NCBI GenBank assembly: GCA_002914805.1
Contig: JXTB01000091.1
Coordinates: 281,243-345,242, forward strand
DNA: 64,000 bases
Direction: 5' to 3'
Source: Parasponia andersonii
Taxonomy: Eukaryota; Streptophyta; Magnoliopsida; Rosales; Cannabaceae
The position numbers and the translations under genes were made by a program. Every line of letters begins with the position of its first letter. Position 1 is the stretch's first letter. Below the pieces are notes generated by a model that did not search any database, was not told where the DNA came from, and saw only the letters and a list, made by a program, of their open reading frames with translations. This document shows positions 20,534 through 33,515 of the stretch, piece by piece.

Positions 20534-22447
20534 ATGGATAATCGTAGTGACGCAGAGATGATGGAGATGGAGACGGAGACGGAGACAGCGGCGGCGGTGG
20601 GGGCTCAGCCGGAGGGGGAGGAGGTGGCATCGAGTGCGAGCAGCAGCCAAGGTAACGGCTTATGGGACTTGCTCACATTGGCTCGCCAGCTTATCAACCA
20701 AGGCAAGCCTTCTCAGGCCCTCCAAGCGGTAAAATTCTCAACCTCTAAAATTCTATACATATATATATATATATATATTATATTTTTTTGGTACTTTCAT
20801 TTCTAAAATTTGTGCTCCCATGAGTTTTTCCGATTTGCTTCTCTCAAATTATGTGTTTTTTTCTTTGGGCTGAAATTGAATGCCCCAATTTAATATGAAG
20901 TTTTCATTTCTAAGAGTAACTCAATTAAAGTCTGTATTTTTTTTTTTTCATTCTTTCTGTTGGTTAACTTTCTTAGGGTTTTCACTATGGTTGCAAGTTG
21001 CAACTACTGTAAATTTTCAAATGGCTAGCGTTACCTGAATTGAAACAACTCTGTTGCAATGTTATTTTTCAATTAATAGTTATCATCATATTTTTGGAGG
21101 GTTGAAGGAGAAGAGGGAGGAGGGACGGGAATTTACTAAGTAGGCAGTTATGCTTAGTTTTGGATGCCTGTAGAAGATTAGCTTAAGTGAATCCTGACTA
21201 ACTCCATCACAGGCATTAGTGAATTTTATCTTAAAAGAAGCTTTTGCTTCCCTTTAATGCTCACTGTCAGTTTGGAGTTCAGACTGTGATATTGTATTAG
21301 TATCATGACTGGGTGAAGTAATCTAGATGGTTTCTGTACTAGCTTTGGACTGGAAAAGAAGAACAAAAGAGGCAATGTATGAGCTTACTTTCATTTTTGC
21401 CTGAAATAACCACGAAAATGGTGTTCGAAATTATATGTAACACTTGTAAGAGAGTAGCTTCTGTGGTTTCTCGCCAACTATTAACGGTTGCCCTAGTAAA
21501 GTCAAGGCAATGTTTTGTTCGCATTCATATATGGATCAGCCAAATTCATTTTAACATTACTAGTCATCAGAATCACACAACTTCACGGGGTCTTACCGTC
21601 TACCTGTTGGTACTCTGCATCTTCACGGAGAATTCAGTTTCACTGGGTCTATGTTGGATACAGCGTGGTAGTTATTAGAGGATGAAAGATAATCTGTAGG
21701 CAGCATTGCAACGTGCTGATGCTCTTAATGCTTACTTTGCGACCCTATTGTCCTCATTAAACTGGGGAATGCGAACTTGTCTGTCAGCTCTACAGAAGTA
21801 GGTGGCTTAGAAGCTTTGCATCTAATCTTGTTGAGGGGTGGTTTCTTTCTTGGGTCTAGCAAAGTTCTCATAGAACAATTATATTCATATCTTGTATAGT
21901 TGTTGTGCTGTGTTCATGTGGTTCATAAATCTTCATTACTTATTGCTGAATGGTAGAGATCATTTAGCTGCCATCTGAGAGATTACTAATGCATAAATGG
22001 GACACATCATGACCAAAATAGTTTGTTCACAGAAAAAAATCTGGTTATTGTATCATTGTACTAGCATATCTTTTGGAACAGGTGGTGATGGCAATGAGAA
22101 CTGGAGGTGGGGATGAGGCCGTCTTTCGGTCCTTGCATCGTGCTCGTGAGTTGTACAGAAGTAGACTGCAAGAAAATGTGGCCGCCGATCAGCTAGCTTC
22201 CTTGTTTGCTGAATGTGCCATTGCCGAAGCCCAGCCTTTAAAATCTGAACTTCTATCAAACAATGTGGGTGATTCATGGGTTGTCCCTGATGCTCATGGA
22301 AACTCTATACTGGCTGAAACTGGCAGGATGCAGATTGTGTTGGATGCATTCTCGGATGGGAGCAGCTTCATCTGTTTACAATGTGGAGGTCTTGTTAGCA
22401 ACCACCGCAGAGATGAGCACTATGCATATTGGTGTTGCCAGATTTAA
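20534..22447 (+). CDS. Uncharacterised 186-residue protein with C-terminal Cys/His motif, two exons
   Basis: Exon 1 is 20534-20728 and exon 2 is 22082-22447, with a GT..AG intron of 1,353 nt falling between codons (AAGCG/GTAAAA and GGAACAG/GTGGTG). The protein starts with an acidic Met/Glu/Thr-rich segment (residues 1-35). A helical region follows, [30 protein letters not shown], then [36 protein letters not shown]. It ends in [21 protein letters not shown], whose CxxC, His and Cys residues could bind zinc. The alternating helices with [10 protein letters not shown] resemble a TPR-like unit, but only loosely. Splice frame, start context and full-length ORF make it a real gene. I do not recognise the family and assign no function. 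It is convergent with the kinesin gene. Confidence 0.88.
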
Positions 22448-24063
22448 TGAGCATGCAGCAAGGAGTGGATGACTTGTTTTCACTTGTTTTATGCTCCATG
22501 ATAACATGTCATTTTCCTATTTGTTTTTGTATTCGTGTTATATCTTTCTCGATTCCGGCTTATCTGACGTATGCCAAAATATCGTATGTTTTATTTACGA
22601 GGTTGGGGCCATGAATTGGTTTGAAGGGAGTAAATAGCTGAATTTGTTCCGAGTATGGGTTCTTTTAATCCTCATATTTGTCGTTAGTGAAAATTTTAAG
22701 TGATAAATTAAGGAGATGATGATACAAATTACTTAAGTTGTAATGTATTCCATGTCCTGAACTCCTAATAATAACTTGAAAGTTTTGAGAATTATAGTTC
22801 CTTTGTTTTTTTTTTTTTTTGTTTCGGATCTTGCTTAAGTACTTGTTTTTTGATTGTCACTGAATTGAAATATTCTTAAAATGGATTGCTCATTACATTT
22901 GAAGCAATGATTGTTGGCTAGTTACGGCGGAATGCAGCTCCAAGTATGATGGCTGTCTTTGACCAAGTCGTCTGAAGAATTTTAAAGAGCGGAAAGGTAA
23001 GACACCGAACAAAATAGAATTAAGTTAGCTCTTACAAACTGAGCTTCAGGTGAAATGGCAAGGAGGCGGATTGGATTAGTTTGAGGTGGAATGGCAAGAA
23101 CAGTGAGATGGCGAGGAGGACGAGAACAAGGCTAGAGCAGGTGGGATGGCAAAGACGCCCATTCTCCCAGCAAGAAGTCGTGAGCAAAACAAACATAGTT
23201 AAAAGGGTACATGATAATTCCAGTATTTAAAAGTCACACCTACAGCCACACTCCATGGTGAGAATACCAAAGACACCTTAATTTTGATTGAATATTTTCC
23301 TTGTGTTTTAAATACAAAAACGTATACAAGATACAAATCGCTTTCAATACAAGAACTATAATGCTTACACACAAGAAGCTGTAGAAAAAGAAAATTTCTC
23401 CAAAAGAATTTTCTTTTCTTTTTGTTGTGAATTTGTGGTGCATTAAAAATTGCTACAGTGTATTTATATTGTGTATACACACAATTAATATTATCACAAC
23501 TCGAACACAAAAAATTTAAAAATCACGAAAAAAAGACCTTTCCATACACATCTATACGACTACAGAAGAATTTCCTCTCCTGAAATTTTGTAGTAATCAG
23601 AAATATACTGAAACATTGTGGAGCTCCTCCTTGAGCGAGATCTTTTCTCACCAAAGGTTCAAGATTTGCACACTATCACACCTTTGGTGTCTTCTTCTAA
23701 CTATGTGGGTAACCTTAGCAACATCAACACAGCTTTACAAGATGCACCAAGAGCGGTAACCATGGCAAAATTTTCAAGATCACAAACCTAACCAGGTAAT
23801 CATCCTTGACATAAACAGAGATCCTCAACAGCTAATTACAGCACGCTGCATCATTCAAAAAAGACACTGCAATGTTCATTCTTTCTTTTCCAGAAGCAGC
23901 TCAAAAAAGAAGTTATTTCTGAAGAATGATGTGAACTTGAAATTTACAAAATATTACCTGCACTTATTTCTATGTTACCCCATGCCACGTGTTTGGGACC
24001 AATGCTTCTAGACCAAGGATGAAATGTGGGCAGCCAAAAGCTCGTGATCCACGAACATTAAAC
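22448..24063. other. Region between two convergent genes
   Basis: Presumably contains the 3' untranslated regions of the gene ending at 22447 and of the kinesin ending at 24064. Around 23050-23150 the motif G(T/G)GAAATGGCAAG / GGTGGGATGGCAA recurs imperfectly about four times. No ORF or RNA gene is supported. Confidence 0.6.
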
Positions 24064-27000
24064 TCAACTTGCATCACCACTTCTAATGGCTTGTAGCCGA
24101 GGCCTTGCCCTCATGAGTGTTTCATCACTGTGTCTAATCCATTCTGATAGTTTCCATGGCTTCTGCCATTTCCATTTGAATTGTAATAGCCACTGATGAT
24201 GACTCCTCTTCCATCTCCATAGCTTTCCAGATTGTCCTAGAACTGCTAACTTTTTCATTGACAACTGCGCCAGGGGTACCATCTGCCACAACAGAAACTC
24301 ACTCACTAGATGAAGTGGAAAGACATCCAAATTCCATAATCAAAGGAGCAGCAAATTAACCTTTCGTGTTTGATCCACAAATGCTGCTGACCCCTTGATT
24401 GAGCCATTAGCAATGCCTGCTGTATATTTTATCTGTTTATGTGCTGGCACAGGAACTGGAGATAAGGGACCGTTCATTTCCTCAGCGAAGGTTTCCACTG
24501 AATTGGGTGAGTTGCCCTGCTGGGCCAGCGTGAAGCATAGAAACAACGAGAAAATATCTAAGGTACTGATAAGAGTCTATAAAGTTTTTGAATTAACAGT
24601 TCAATGAAGTGCAAATTTTAAAATAACAATGACCCTTTTAAAAAATAATCATAATTTCACACCCAAAAATAGTCTCACCGAGGCTGATGTAGCCAATGCG
24701 ATTGCGACAGCTTGCTCTCTCAATTTAAGTTCCTTCTCAACTTCTTTTCTTCGTAACTCACTCTGCCGCAAGAGGCCTACAAGTTCCTTAAGTTGCTCTT
24801 TCATTTCCTTGATTTCAATTTCCTTCTCCCATAGTTGGCACCTGCAATCAAAATGTGAATTGATACTTCTAAAAATTTCAATGCGAAATTTAGAATCCAT
24901 CAACTCTGATTGAAATAAATTTATCCAAGTAATTGTTGGTTGGTTTTTATTATTCGACATTGCAAGCAGCAAGCTGGTGTGAGATGAAAACCAGATCATT
25001 CAAATTGTTTGACAAGATCAGACTAACATATCAAATAATATCAATGCTCAAGTTGCAGATTAGAAAACAAAAAACAAAAAGTTCCATTTTCTAAAAACGA
25101 TCAACATAATTAGATGATATTCCACAGCAAAAAGTAAGAAGGGGTTTAGAACAGAAGGTCAAAAAAGCACCTTGCATCCGCAACAGAATTAAACATATAT
25201 TGCAGCAAATTCTTTGCATCTGCCATCGAGCGTAACTGGTTCCAACGCCCACGGCTAGTGAATGCACGTTCCCTTTCTTCTGCCTCTGAAAGTTGGGATG
25301 CCATTGCCACAAGTGAGTTGGAAGATATGCTGAGCATGTTCTCGAGTGATGAAATTCTTGCCATTCTTGCATTTGGTGACATGGAGCACACTCTGAGAGA
25401 CAAAATTTAGAAGGGACCGCAGATAGAGAGAGAGGAGAGGGGGGAGCTTTTAGTGTAAATTGATCTTCTTTTTTAATAATTAAAAAAAAAAACAAAAACG
25501 AAAACAAAAGACAACAATTATACCTGGCAAAACCATTTTTTCCTCTTGGAGGACTAAGACCTTTTGAAGAAAATTCATCCACTTGCCTCAGCATGGCCAA
25601 CTCTTCTCCCAGTGCAGCTCGCCTGGAAATTGCAACATAATTTAGCAGTAATTTACAACATTGGTTTATTCATAAACAACAGCTTTCAATAAATACAAAT
25701 TAAATACATACACTTGACTTTGCTTCTCATATTCATAACGAACTTCGTGCACATTCACCATCACTTCTAACTCATTATCAAGCCAGCGTTGCAGAGATTT
25801 TTCATTGCTCTGGTAACGGAACTCGAGTTTAGTTAAATTTAAAATCCAGAAGAAGAGAATGCAGAGACTAAGAAAAGGAAGCAATGATGGTTACCTGCCC
25901 AGTTGTTCCATTCCCATTGGCAACAACAACTGTTAAGTGGCACACAATTAGAAAATCTCAATATAAACGGAAAGGGCAAATATCCGGTATAAACATCCTG
26001 TATGTTTTCTAGATAATAGTTCTTGTTCAAGTGATTTGTAAAATATCATAGATAATATATGTGCCAATGAAGTTTTCAGATGCCTCATACCTGAGCTGTC
26101 GCGGGCTGAGGATTTGCGAGCTTCTAGCAATTCCTTTAGCCTCTTGGTAGCCATTGCAGCCTCTTCAGTCTTTCTTTGAAGAACCTGAATGAAAGAATTG
26201 TATTGACAGTCAGCTTCAACTACTTTTTTTGTCCCCCTCTCTTCTTATTTTTACTTTTATTCTCTTCCATTTTTCCCCACTTAGAATTCAGCTACTATTA
26301 CTGCAATAAACATTTACTCACCAGTTTCTGACGCTGGTTCAGGGCTTGCAGCTTATGCCTTTCATATTCATTTCTCCTTCCTTCCTTCCGTAACTATTAT
26401 TGCAAATGTAGATCAAAAAAGCAGAGAATAAGACAAAATAATATGGCACTTCAATAAGACTTAAGGGAGTCAGAATCTAAGCAAACTTATGGATGGGTGG
26501 TTGGACTTGGAACAATCTAAAGGCATCTTCTAAAGTGCTTAACTGAATATCAAATACCAATCATGATGAATGAATACAATTTACAGAGTAATTCCAAGCT
26601 TTCATGATCAAAGAAGTGTAAAGGATAAACATAATCTTTTAGTGAAGCGCAGAACTAGCTAGAGGTAATGAACACTGCTCATTGACCATAGACACAACAG
26701 ATAAAGAAAAAAACCTGCAGCAGCTCCTTCTCTCGAGATGCTTTCCATTGTCGAAATTGTTCTGCTTCTTGTTTTATTCTTTGTTGCAGTTGAACCTATG
26801 AGTTTAGATGACAAATAAGATACAGCCAAAAAGTTATAACCTGTTGAGATATTGAAGACTGTAATAAACATTCAACCTTTTGTGCCTTTATAGACTGTAT
26901 TTCATCTTGTAGTCGCTTTGCTGCTTCATCACTTTTCTGTTTTTGCTTTAAAAGCTGCACCTGGTTCTCTTGCTTCTTCTTAAGATCCAGAATCTGGGAT

Positions 27001-30000
27001 GAATAAATTGTAGAAGATCTTAAAATTTGGGGTTTTCTTAAATTATAAAGAGAACAACATTCTGACAGAATAAAAAGAGTCACCTGTGCCTCCAGTGTTT
27101 TTAACTTCTGGGAATGTGTATCTTGCAATTTCTGCGCTTGTCCATCAGTGTTAGCAGCAAGGTTTTCAACCTCAGCCAGCAAACGGTCTCTTTCTTGCTG
27201 CTTAATTGAAACAAGTGAATATCAGTTTCGTCAAGGAATAAAATCATGAAAATTCAAAAGCTTCAAGTTAACCTGCACAGCTCTCTTCTCGTCTTCTAAT
27301 TCCACAATTTTCTTTCCAAAATGCTGCTTGAGTGCCACAGGGTCGGAAACTCCAAAAAGTTTCATCTCAGACTGCACAAACATAAAAACAAAGATGAATA
27401 ATATACAAGAAGACATTAATTATGTTTCATTTAATCCAAACACAATAGATGACCTCTTTCTGTTCTAGTCGCTTATTCAGTTCATGCAATTCCTTGTCCA
27501 TAGAATTCTGCAGAAGTGTATGTTCCCATTCTTTTGCTACTTCATCATCAATTTCCCGTGTATCACCTGTTGAATTGGCAATATGGTTAAATAAGAAAGT
27601 TCAATGAACTATCCTAACACTGATAATGCTGATTGTTCACAGCTAACTCGCTGTACCCTTAATGATACTGTGAAATCATGCCAAATAGGCACTGATAGTC
27701 GATAAAAAGAAATACTTTTGAGCCACGTTTTAAACCAGAGAGGATTCATACTTGATATGGTTTCAGCCATTTGATAGTCAGCTGAGTCTATACTTTGCAA
27801 GCCCCTCTTAAGACTCTCACTTCTCACCAAGCAGGTTGTACCATCCTGAAAGGTGACATTTTAAAATATGTATATGCTGAAAATTAATGACAAGTCCAAT
27901 TGTAGCAATTGTTAACTACCAAAAAAACAAAGTGACATAAAAGTTCAATATGATGAATCTCAAAAAGAGTATAGCACATACTTGAGCATCTCGCTCATGG
28001 TGCTCTATAACAGGACATTTACTTCGATATTCATGAAGTTCACGGCAAAGATCCTCATTTGCAGCTTCAAGCCAAACAATTCTTTCCTTGAGAACCTGTA
28101 AAATTTAATACACACTTACTTCAAAGTCCAAATAAATCGTCAGATTGAATTATGCTTAGTTCAAAAGTTTCTACGCTTCAATATTGAGGAATTGTTTTCT
28201 CTTCCCTTTCTTTTGACCATTTTATTGGAAGAAAGGACAATACAAGTTGTAACCTTGGGTTACCCTTCCATAGCTACTGTCCTTGATAGAACAATCAATT
28301 TTACATGTCTATTCATAGAAGCCTGTTACCTGTATTTCATCAGCAGAAGATCCCCCTCCCCGCGCACAAAGTTCAGCCTGCAGATACTCTAGTTGTTGGC
28401 GCATCTTCAGCATCTCGTTGGACATGGGATCTCTATTGACCTGTTACAGTCCATAAAGAGAAAAACAGATAGAACACATGATACTCTGACGAAGGCAGAC
28501 AGTTTCTCTAGATTTTGCAACCAAAAAAAAGTAGAAGTAGAAGTAGAAAAAGAAGATAAAATGAGAATTAAAAAAGTCATGAACAACTTACAATAGGTTT
28601 ATTTTTAATATTGCGGGCGCGATTCGCATACTTTAAAGTGTTCAGTGTTTCCTCCGCATTGATATCAGCAGGACTTATGCAGGCTAGAATTTGAAAAAGA
28701 TAAACAATGAAAACATAAGGAAAACATGATAAATTCCATCAATGTGTCGGATGTGAGAACTTGAGGTGAAATACACAAGGAAAAAAACCAGAGAAAATCA
28801 AGATGCTATTCAGACCAACAATTCCACCAATGAACATATACTATTGTAGAAAAACTCTCTTAGAAGAAAAAGTAAAATGAGGTGAGGTACTGACCATATA
28901 AATTTGTGTGTAAAATTCATAATGTGCCTGTCGTGGTATTATAATCATATTCAGGTTATGTAAAAGCATGAGATAACATAAGCCCCTATTTAGCACTAGT
29001 ACATAAGAAACACTAAATGGTACATACCACCAAGACAAGTATCATTTTTTGACAAGAACACCAAGACAAGTATCATGTTTTCCAATAAAAGACAAAACAG
29101 ATGCTTATGAAGTTACCTATCATAACAGTCCGGCTGTTACCACCCAGCGAGTCCTGCCAAATGCATAAATTTAATTACCTAACTATAGTCCGAATAAAGC
29201 ATAGTCCAAAAATTTTAATTAAAAAATTAAGCAAAACAGAACGGAATGCAAATCGTCATTTGAAATCTATGTGGATGTCAAACTCTAGCAAAGCCAAGTT
29301 TCACATGATTGAGTTATGATCCAATATTTGGGAATTTAAGTAAAATGTCATCCTAATTTCAGCCTTAATGATAACAATAAAATTACCAAACCTGCAGTAG
29401 CCGAGTAAGTTTACTATCTCGATAAGGAACATGGACACCCTCTTTGCGCTTCTTTTCATCACCCAGTGCACTGATGACATTGCCAAGTGCAAGAAGGCCT
29501 TTATTAATATGAACTCCTGTTTAAAAGAACAGAGTTTCCACATGAGTTATGAACAACCACAAAGCAAATTATCCAACACAACTTGTAAATAATGCCATCT
29601 ACCTTCCTTGAAACGCAAACCATCAGAACCTGTTCTCTTTGCTCGCTCAGACCCGGCAAGATCTACTAAGTGCAATTTAGCACACAGATATTCTTCATTC
29701 ATACTTTCGTTAGGACTGCTATCGCCAGGAAATGCTGGATTAAGCTTACGCATTTGCTCTAATGTGATAGTGAAGATGGCATGTGAACGACTACAACATA
29801 TGCAGAAATTGACAAATGTCACTAAACTCAAAGACTCATAATTCATGTAGTAAAACCAGAAATAGCTTTATTGAACTAAGACTTCTACAATAAGTTTGCT
29901 TCATTTTTTTTAAATCAAATTCAAGGAAATTTAGCATGCCACTATCTTCAACAAGATTATAAGTGTTGTTCCAGCTCTCGATGGAGATTAGATGTGGACT

Positions 30001-32534
30001 GTAAATGTTATCCAAACTATTCCGAGTTTGACATATAGAAATTTAGGAGATACAAGCTCTATCCAGATGGTAAGAGAACATCATTTTAATTTTTTAAAAA
30101 CATATATTTTGGATAAAATGTTTTGTAATGTACCTTGACTGGTTATTCATGTTTGTGCTCCCTGTTGCTCTACTTAACGACCCTTGTTCTAGGCGAGCAG
30201 CCATTTCTTTTAGTGAGCTAACGCTAACTTCCGTAGATCCTGCCAACGTAATAACACCATTTGATGTTTCTCGAATTTGTATTGGCGGTTTCCCAGGGAC
30301 TGTTACTTTCCCTGCATGCCCATTTGCAGCCTCTGGTGAAGTTGGATCCAGCAAGTCTCTTACTTCTTCTTTTAAAATCTGTGAATCAAAACCATTTGGT
30401 TGGCTAACGGAAATACAGCTAACGATACAAGCATTTATTACCAAGAATTATGGAGCCTGACTAGATATCCATTGTTGATACGGACTAGATATCTATATCA
30501 AGGGATGGAAGTCATGTTTTCATAGTGGAAAGAACACTACATAGTTTATTGGTAAAACTGAACCACCTAACAGAATAATACACGGTGTCTGTAGTATAGT
30601 GTTTTAGGGGCCTGCAAAAACTTAACTTTGATGATTAAGAATAGGTACTTTTATTTCATTCATTTATTCACCATCAGCTGCATAGTTGATAGGAAACTTT
30701 CTGCCACCGATTACAGAAACTTAAGTAATTTGCATGGTTCATGGTGTTAAGGCTGGCATTGTAAGCTAAGCATTGTACGATTGTTATCTCCTAATTATAA
30801 ACAAAAGGATGAGCTCAAGGTTAATGTGGCATGGTGATACCACAGAGCATGAACATTTGAACTTCTAACACATGAAAACACAAGGAAAGAAGTTTCTTGA
30901 CAAACCTCAATAAAGGAAACGTGCAATTGGAATTCAGTTTGATGCTTCAGAGTTTCAATCTTGCCAAACAGAACATTCATAACTTGGGGAATTATACCAG
31001 TCTGGTAACCATCTTTGAAGCCAGTGCCCATGGTATATGTTTTACCCGAACCAGTCTGTAATACACAAACATTGTTAACCACAAGGGACATGAAAATGCC
31101 AAGGCGTGCACCTTCTTGCTCTCCTATGAGCATTTTTCATTTTGAAATGTAATATTACCTGACCATAAGCAAGAACAGTAGCATTATATCCTTGGAACAA
31201 GCCATCGACCAGTGAAGCAACGCATTCTTCAAACATTGCAGATGAAGGGGAACCAGTGCTCCCATAGACATGATCAAAAGTAAATGAATGTGTACCAATT
31301 TGTACCTGCAACAAAACCCGGATTAAGCACACATGTATTGTTGGGCACACGGATGAACCCATAGACATTACTGTGCCGTCTAACACTACGTGGGTGTGGG
31401 TTTTAATAAAATAAAAAGAAAAGGAAAAGGTAAAAAAGAAACGAACAAACTATTGTTCTTTTAGTTATAGTATTGTTGATACTATACTAAGAATGCAATC
31501 CTATATTAGTCATGCCATTGCTAATATACGAGTAATAAGAAACTTTTAAGAGCTAATATAAGCAATAAGTCTTCATTGACAGACATTCATTGAAAAAGCA
31601 AATTATTGAGAACAAAATATTTCTCAGGGGTGAAAGTGCAATATACAGAAGCTACTGAAACGACGAAATTAGCTACTAATACTAATACTAATAGGCCATA
31701 AGTTTCACCCATTACAAGTTCACCCCCCTAAGATAGAATCTTTCGTTACGACCAACTACATGCCATCTGAAAATTAACACAGGATTATGCACTCCTGGAT
31801 ATTCCAACCTCCTGGCAAAGAATCTTGATTAGGCGTAGATAATGACACATGATTTTTTTTTTTTCTTTCAGCTAAGTTCTGTATCCCAAAAAAAAGGAGA
31901 GCCCGGCACACCAACACAGAAATTAATTAAGAATAAAAATGAAGAAGTGTATTTATAAATTAAAATCAGCTTCCTATATGATAAGGGCCACCAAGTCAAT
32001 CTAAATATGAACCAATCCCATTATTCCATTGAGCGGCATAACTCTTATAAAAATATAATTCACGGTGAAACGCGCTGAATTCCGTTGAAAATCAGATTGT
32101 GAAGCCACCCAAAAAGTAAATTCAGAACCAGTAAGCTTTGTTTGGATCTAGATCTCCTGAGATCATTCACTATGAAAAAAAGCCATTAATAGAAAAAAAA
32201 AAAAAAAAAAAAGAATAAATCAAAGAAATTAGGCGTTGACGAGAACTAAATTAGTCCAGAAAGAGAGCAACGAATGAGTGTGTAGCTATATACATATATA
32301 TATATATATATATATAGAGTCACATTATTGAAATCAAGAAAACGAAGTATGACACACTATGAGTGATGAGTACTCTCAGTAATGATGAGTTCATTCATAT
32401 CATTCATTCACCTGAGGCTTCCCAGAGACGACAGTGACGCAGTCTTTACAGCCTTGAAGCTTCTCATCCCCGATGAGCGGTCTGATGTGAACCGCCACCT
32501 TCACACAGCAATCTTCTCCTCCCCCTGCTTCCAT
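24064..32534 (-). CDS. KIN4A: Kinesin-4 family motor, KIN-4A / FRA1-like, 25 exons, complete
   Basis: Exons: 32534-32412, 31305-31159, 31055-30906, 30378-30134, 29790-29603, 29516-29392, 29153-29117, 28683-28592, 28440-28330, 28095-27982, 27845-27752, 27566-27454, 27371-27273, 27197-27084, 26993-26877, 26795-26715, 26393-26322, 26184-26091, 25929-25895, 25809-25712, 25622-25524, 25392-25171, 24841-24679, 24516-24361, 24282-24064. They sum to 3,108 nt, one frame of 1,035 codons plus stop, close to Arabidopsis FRA1. N-terminal motor: P-loop GQTGSGKT (about 89-96), switch I NNQSSRSHAIF (about 218-228), switch II DLAGSE (265-270), then [13 protein letters not shown] long coiled coil follows, and the C-terminus has the basic [18 protein letters not shown] typical of plant KIN-4A. 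Such plus-end motors act on cortical microtubules in cell-wall deposition. All introns are GT..AG. Confidence 0.95.
31306..32411 (-). other. Intron 1 of the KIN-4A gene
   Basis: At 1,106 nt it is the longest intron, directly after the 41-codon first exon. Donor CAG/GTGAAT and acceptor TTGCAG/GTACAA. It contains a poly-A run near 32191-32211 and a TA microsatellite near 32295-32316. Long first introns in plant genes often carry expression-enhancing elements; none is identified here. Confidence 0.85.
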
Positions 32535-32742
32535 ACCAATTATTATTACCAAGCACCTTCCAGATTTGAGGAGGGAAAGAAAACGAGAGAAAGTGAAAGA
32601 AAATCAGAGTGAGTGAATAAAATGTCTGTATTCTCAAGGATCAACTTTCTCGGGAAACCGTTCCCATTGTCCGAGAAAATTTGGAGACGATTTTCAGGAC
32701 AGGGAAAGTGATACAGCAACTACAGAAAGAGAAAGAAAAGAA

Positions 32743-32774
<32 letters not shown>

Positions 32775-33020
32775 GAGTGAAGTGAAGGTATGAGCTATTC
32801 AGACAAGATGTTAGAGAGAGAAAGTAAAAATAGAAATCGATTTAAGAGAGAGAAAAAAGAGAAAGTGAAGGGTAGTTAAGGAAATGGGGCTGAGAGAGTG
32901 TGTGGGGGCATTAGAAGAAGTAGCGGGTAAACTGCAAAGCACAACAACAACCACTATCATTTTCCCTTGAGCTTCACTGCACAACAGCTCTCTAGACGGT
33001 TGCTGTTGCGTTTGCCTCAC
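32535..33020 (-). promoter_or_regulatory. 5' leader and promoter region of KIN-4A
   Basis: Sequence upstream of ATG 32534. On the plus strand it is strongly purine-rich, with GAAAGAAAAG repeats and a 24-bp (AG)12 run at 32751-32774, so the transcript leader would be CT-rich. CT-rich leaders are common in plant genes. No clear TATA box is seen. Confidence 0.5.
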
Positions 33021-33477
33021 TTTTTTTTTTCCCGAATTTGCCCCTCTATTCTCAACGGTCTTGTTTGACCTATTACTCTCGCCCGCTGTACTTGTCGAAA
33101 TTACTTTCTTACCCTTTTATATATATGTATATGTATATTTTCTTAATTTATAATTTTGTGTTTGTGGGAACAGAACAGATCGGAACACTAGTAGTACGTA
33201 TGACGTATGGGCAACGCAGCATCGCTAATGATGTTTACTCGTATCGTATTTGTGGCGAGAATATGGTATACCCCAAAAAGCGATCGCCTCAACACCTACA
33301 CCACGTGATTGTGGAATCACCAATTCCAATTCCCTTACACAATTATTATTATTATTCACAAATCAATATTTATTTTTAATAATTTGATATTTTTATGTGA
33401 CTGAATAAAAACCTAAGAAATTAGAAAAGTAGTAAGTCTTCCATGATATATATATATATATATAAGTACATCAATAC

Positions 33478-33515
<38 letters not shown>

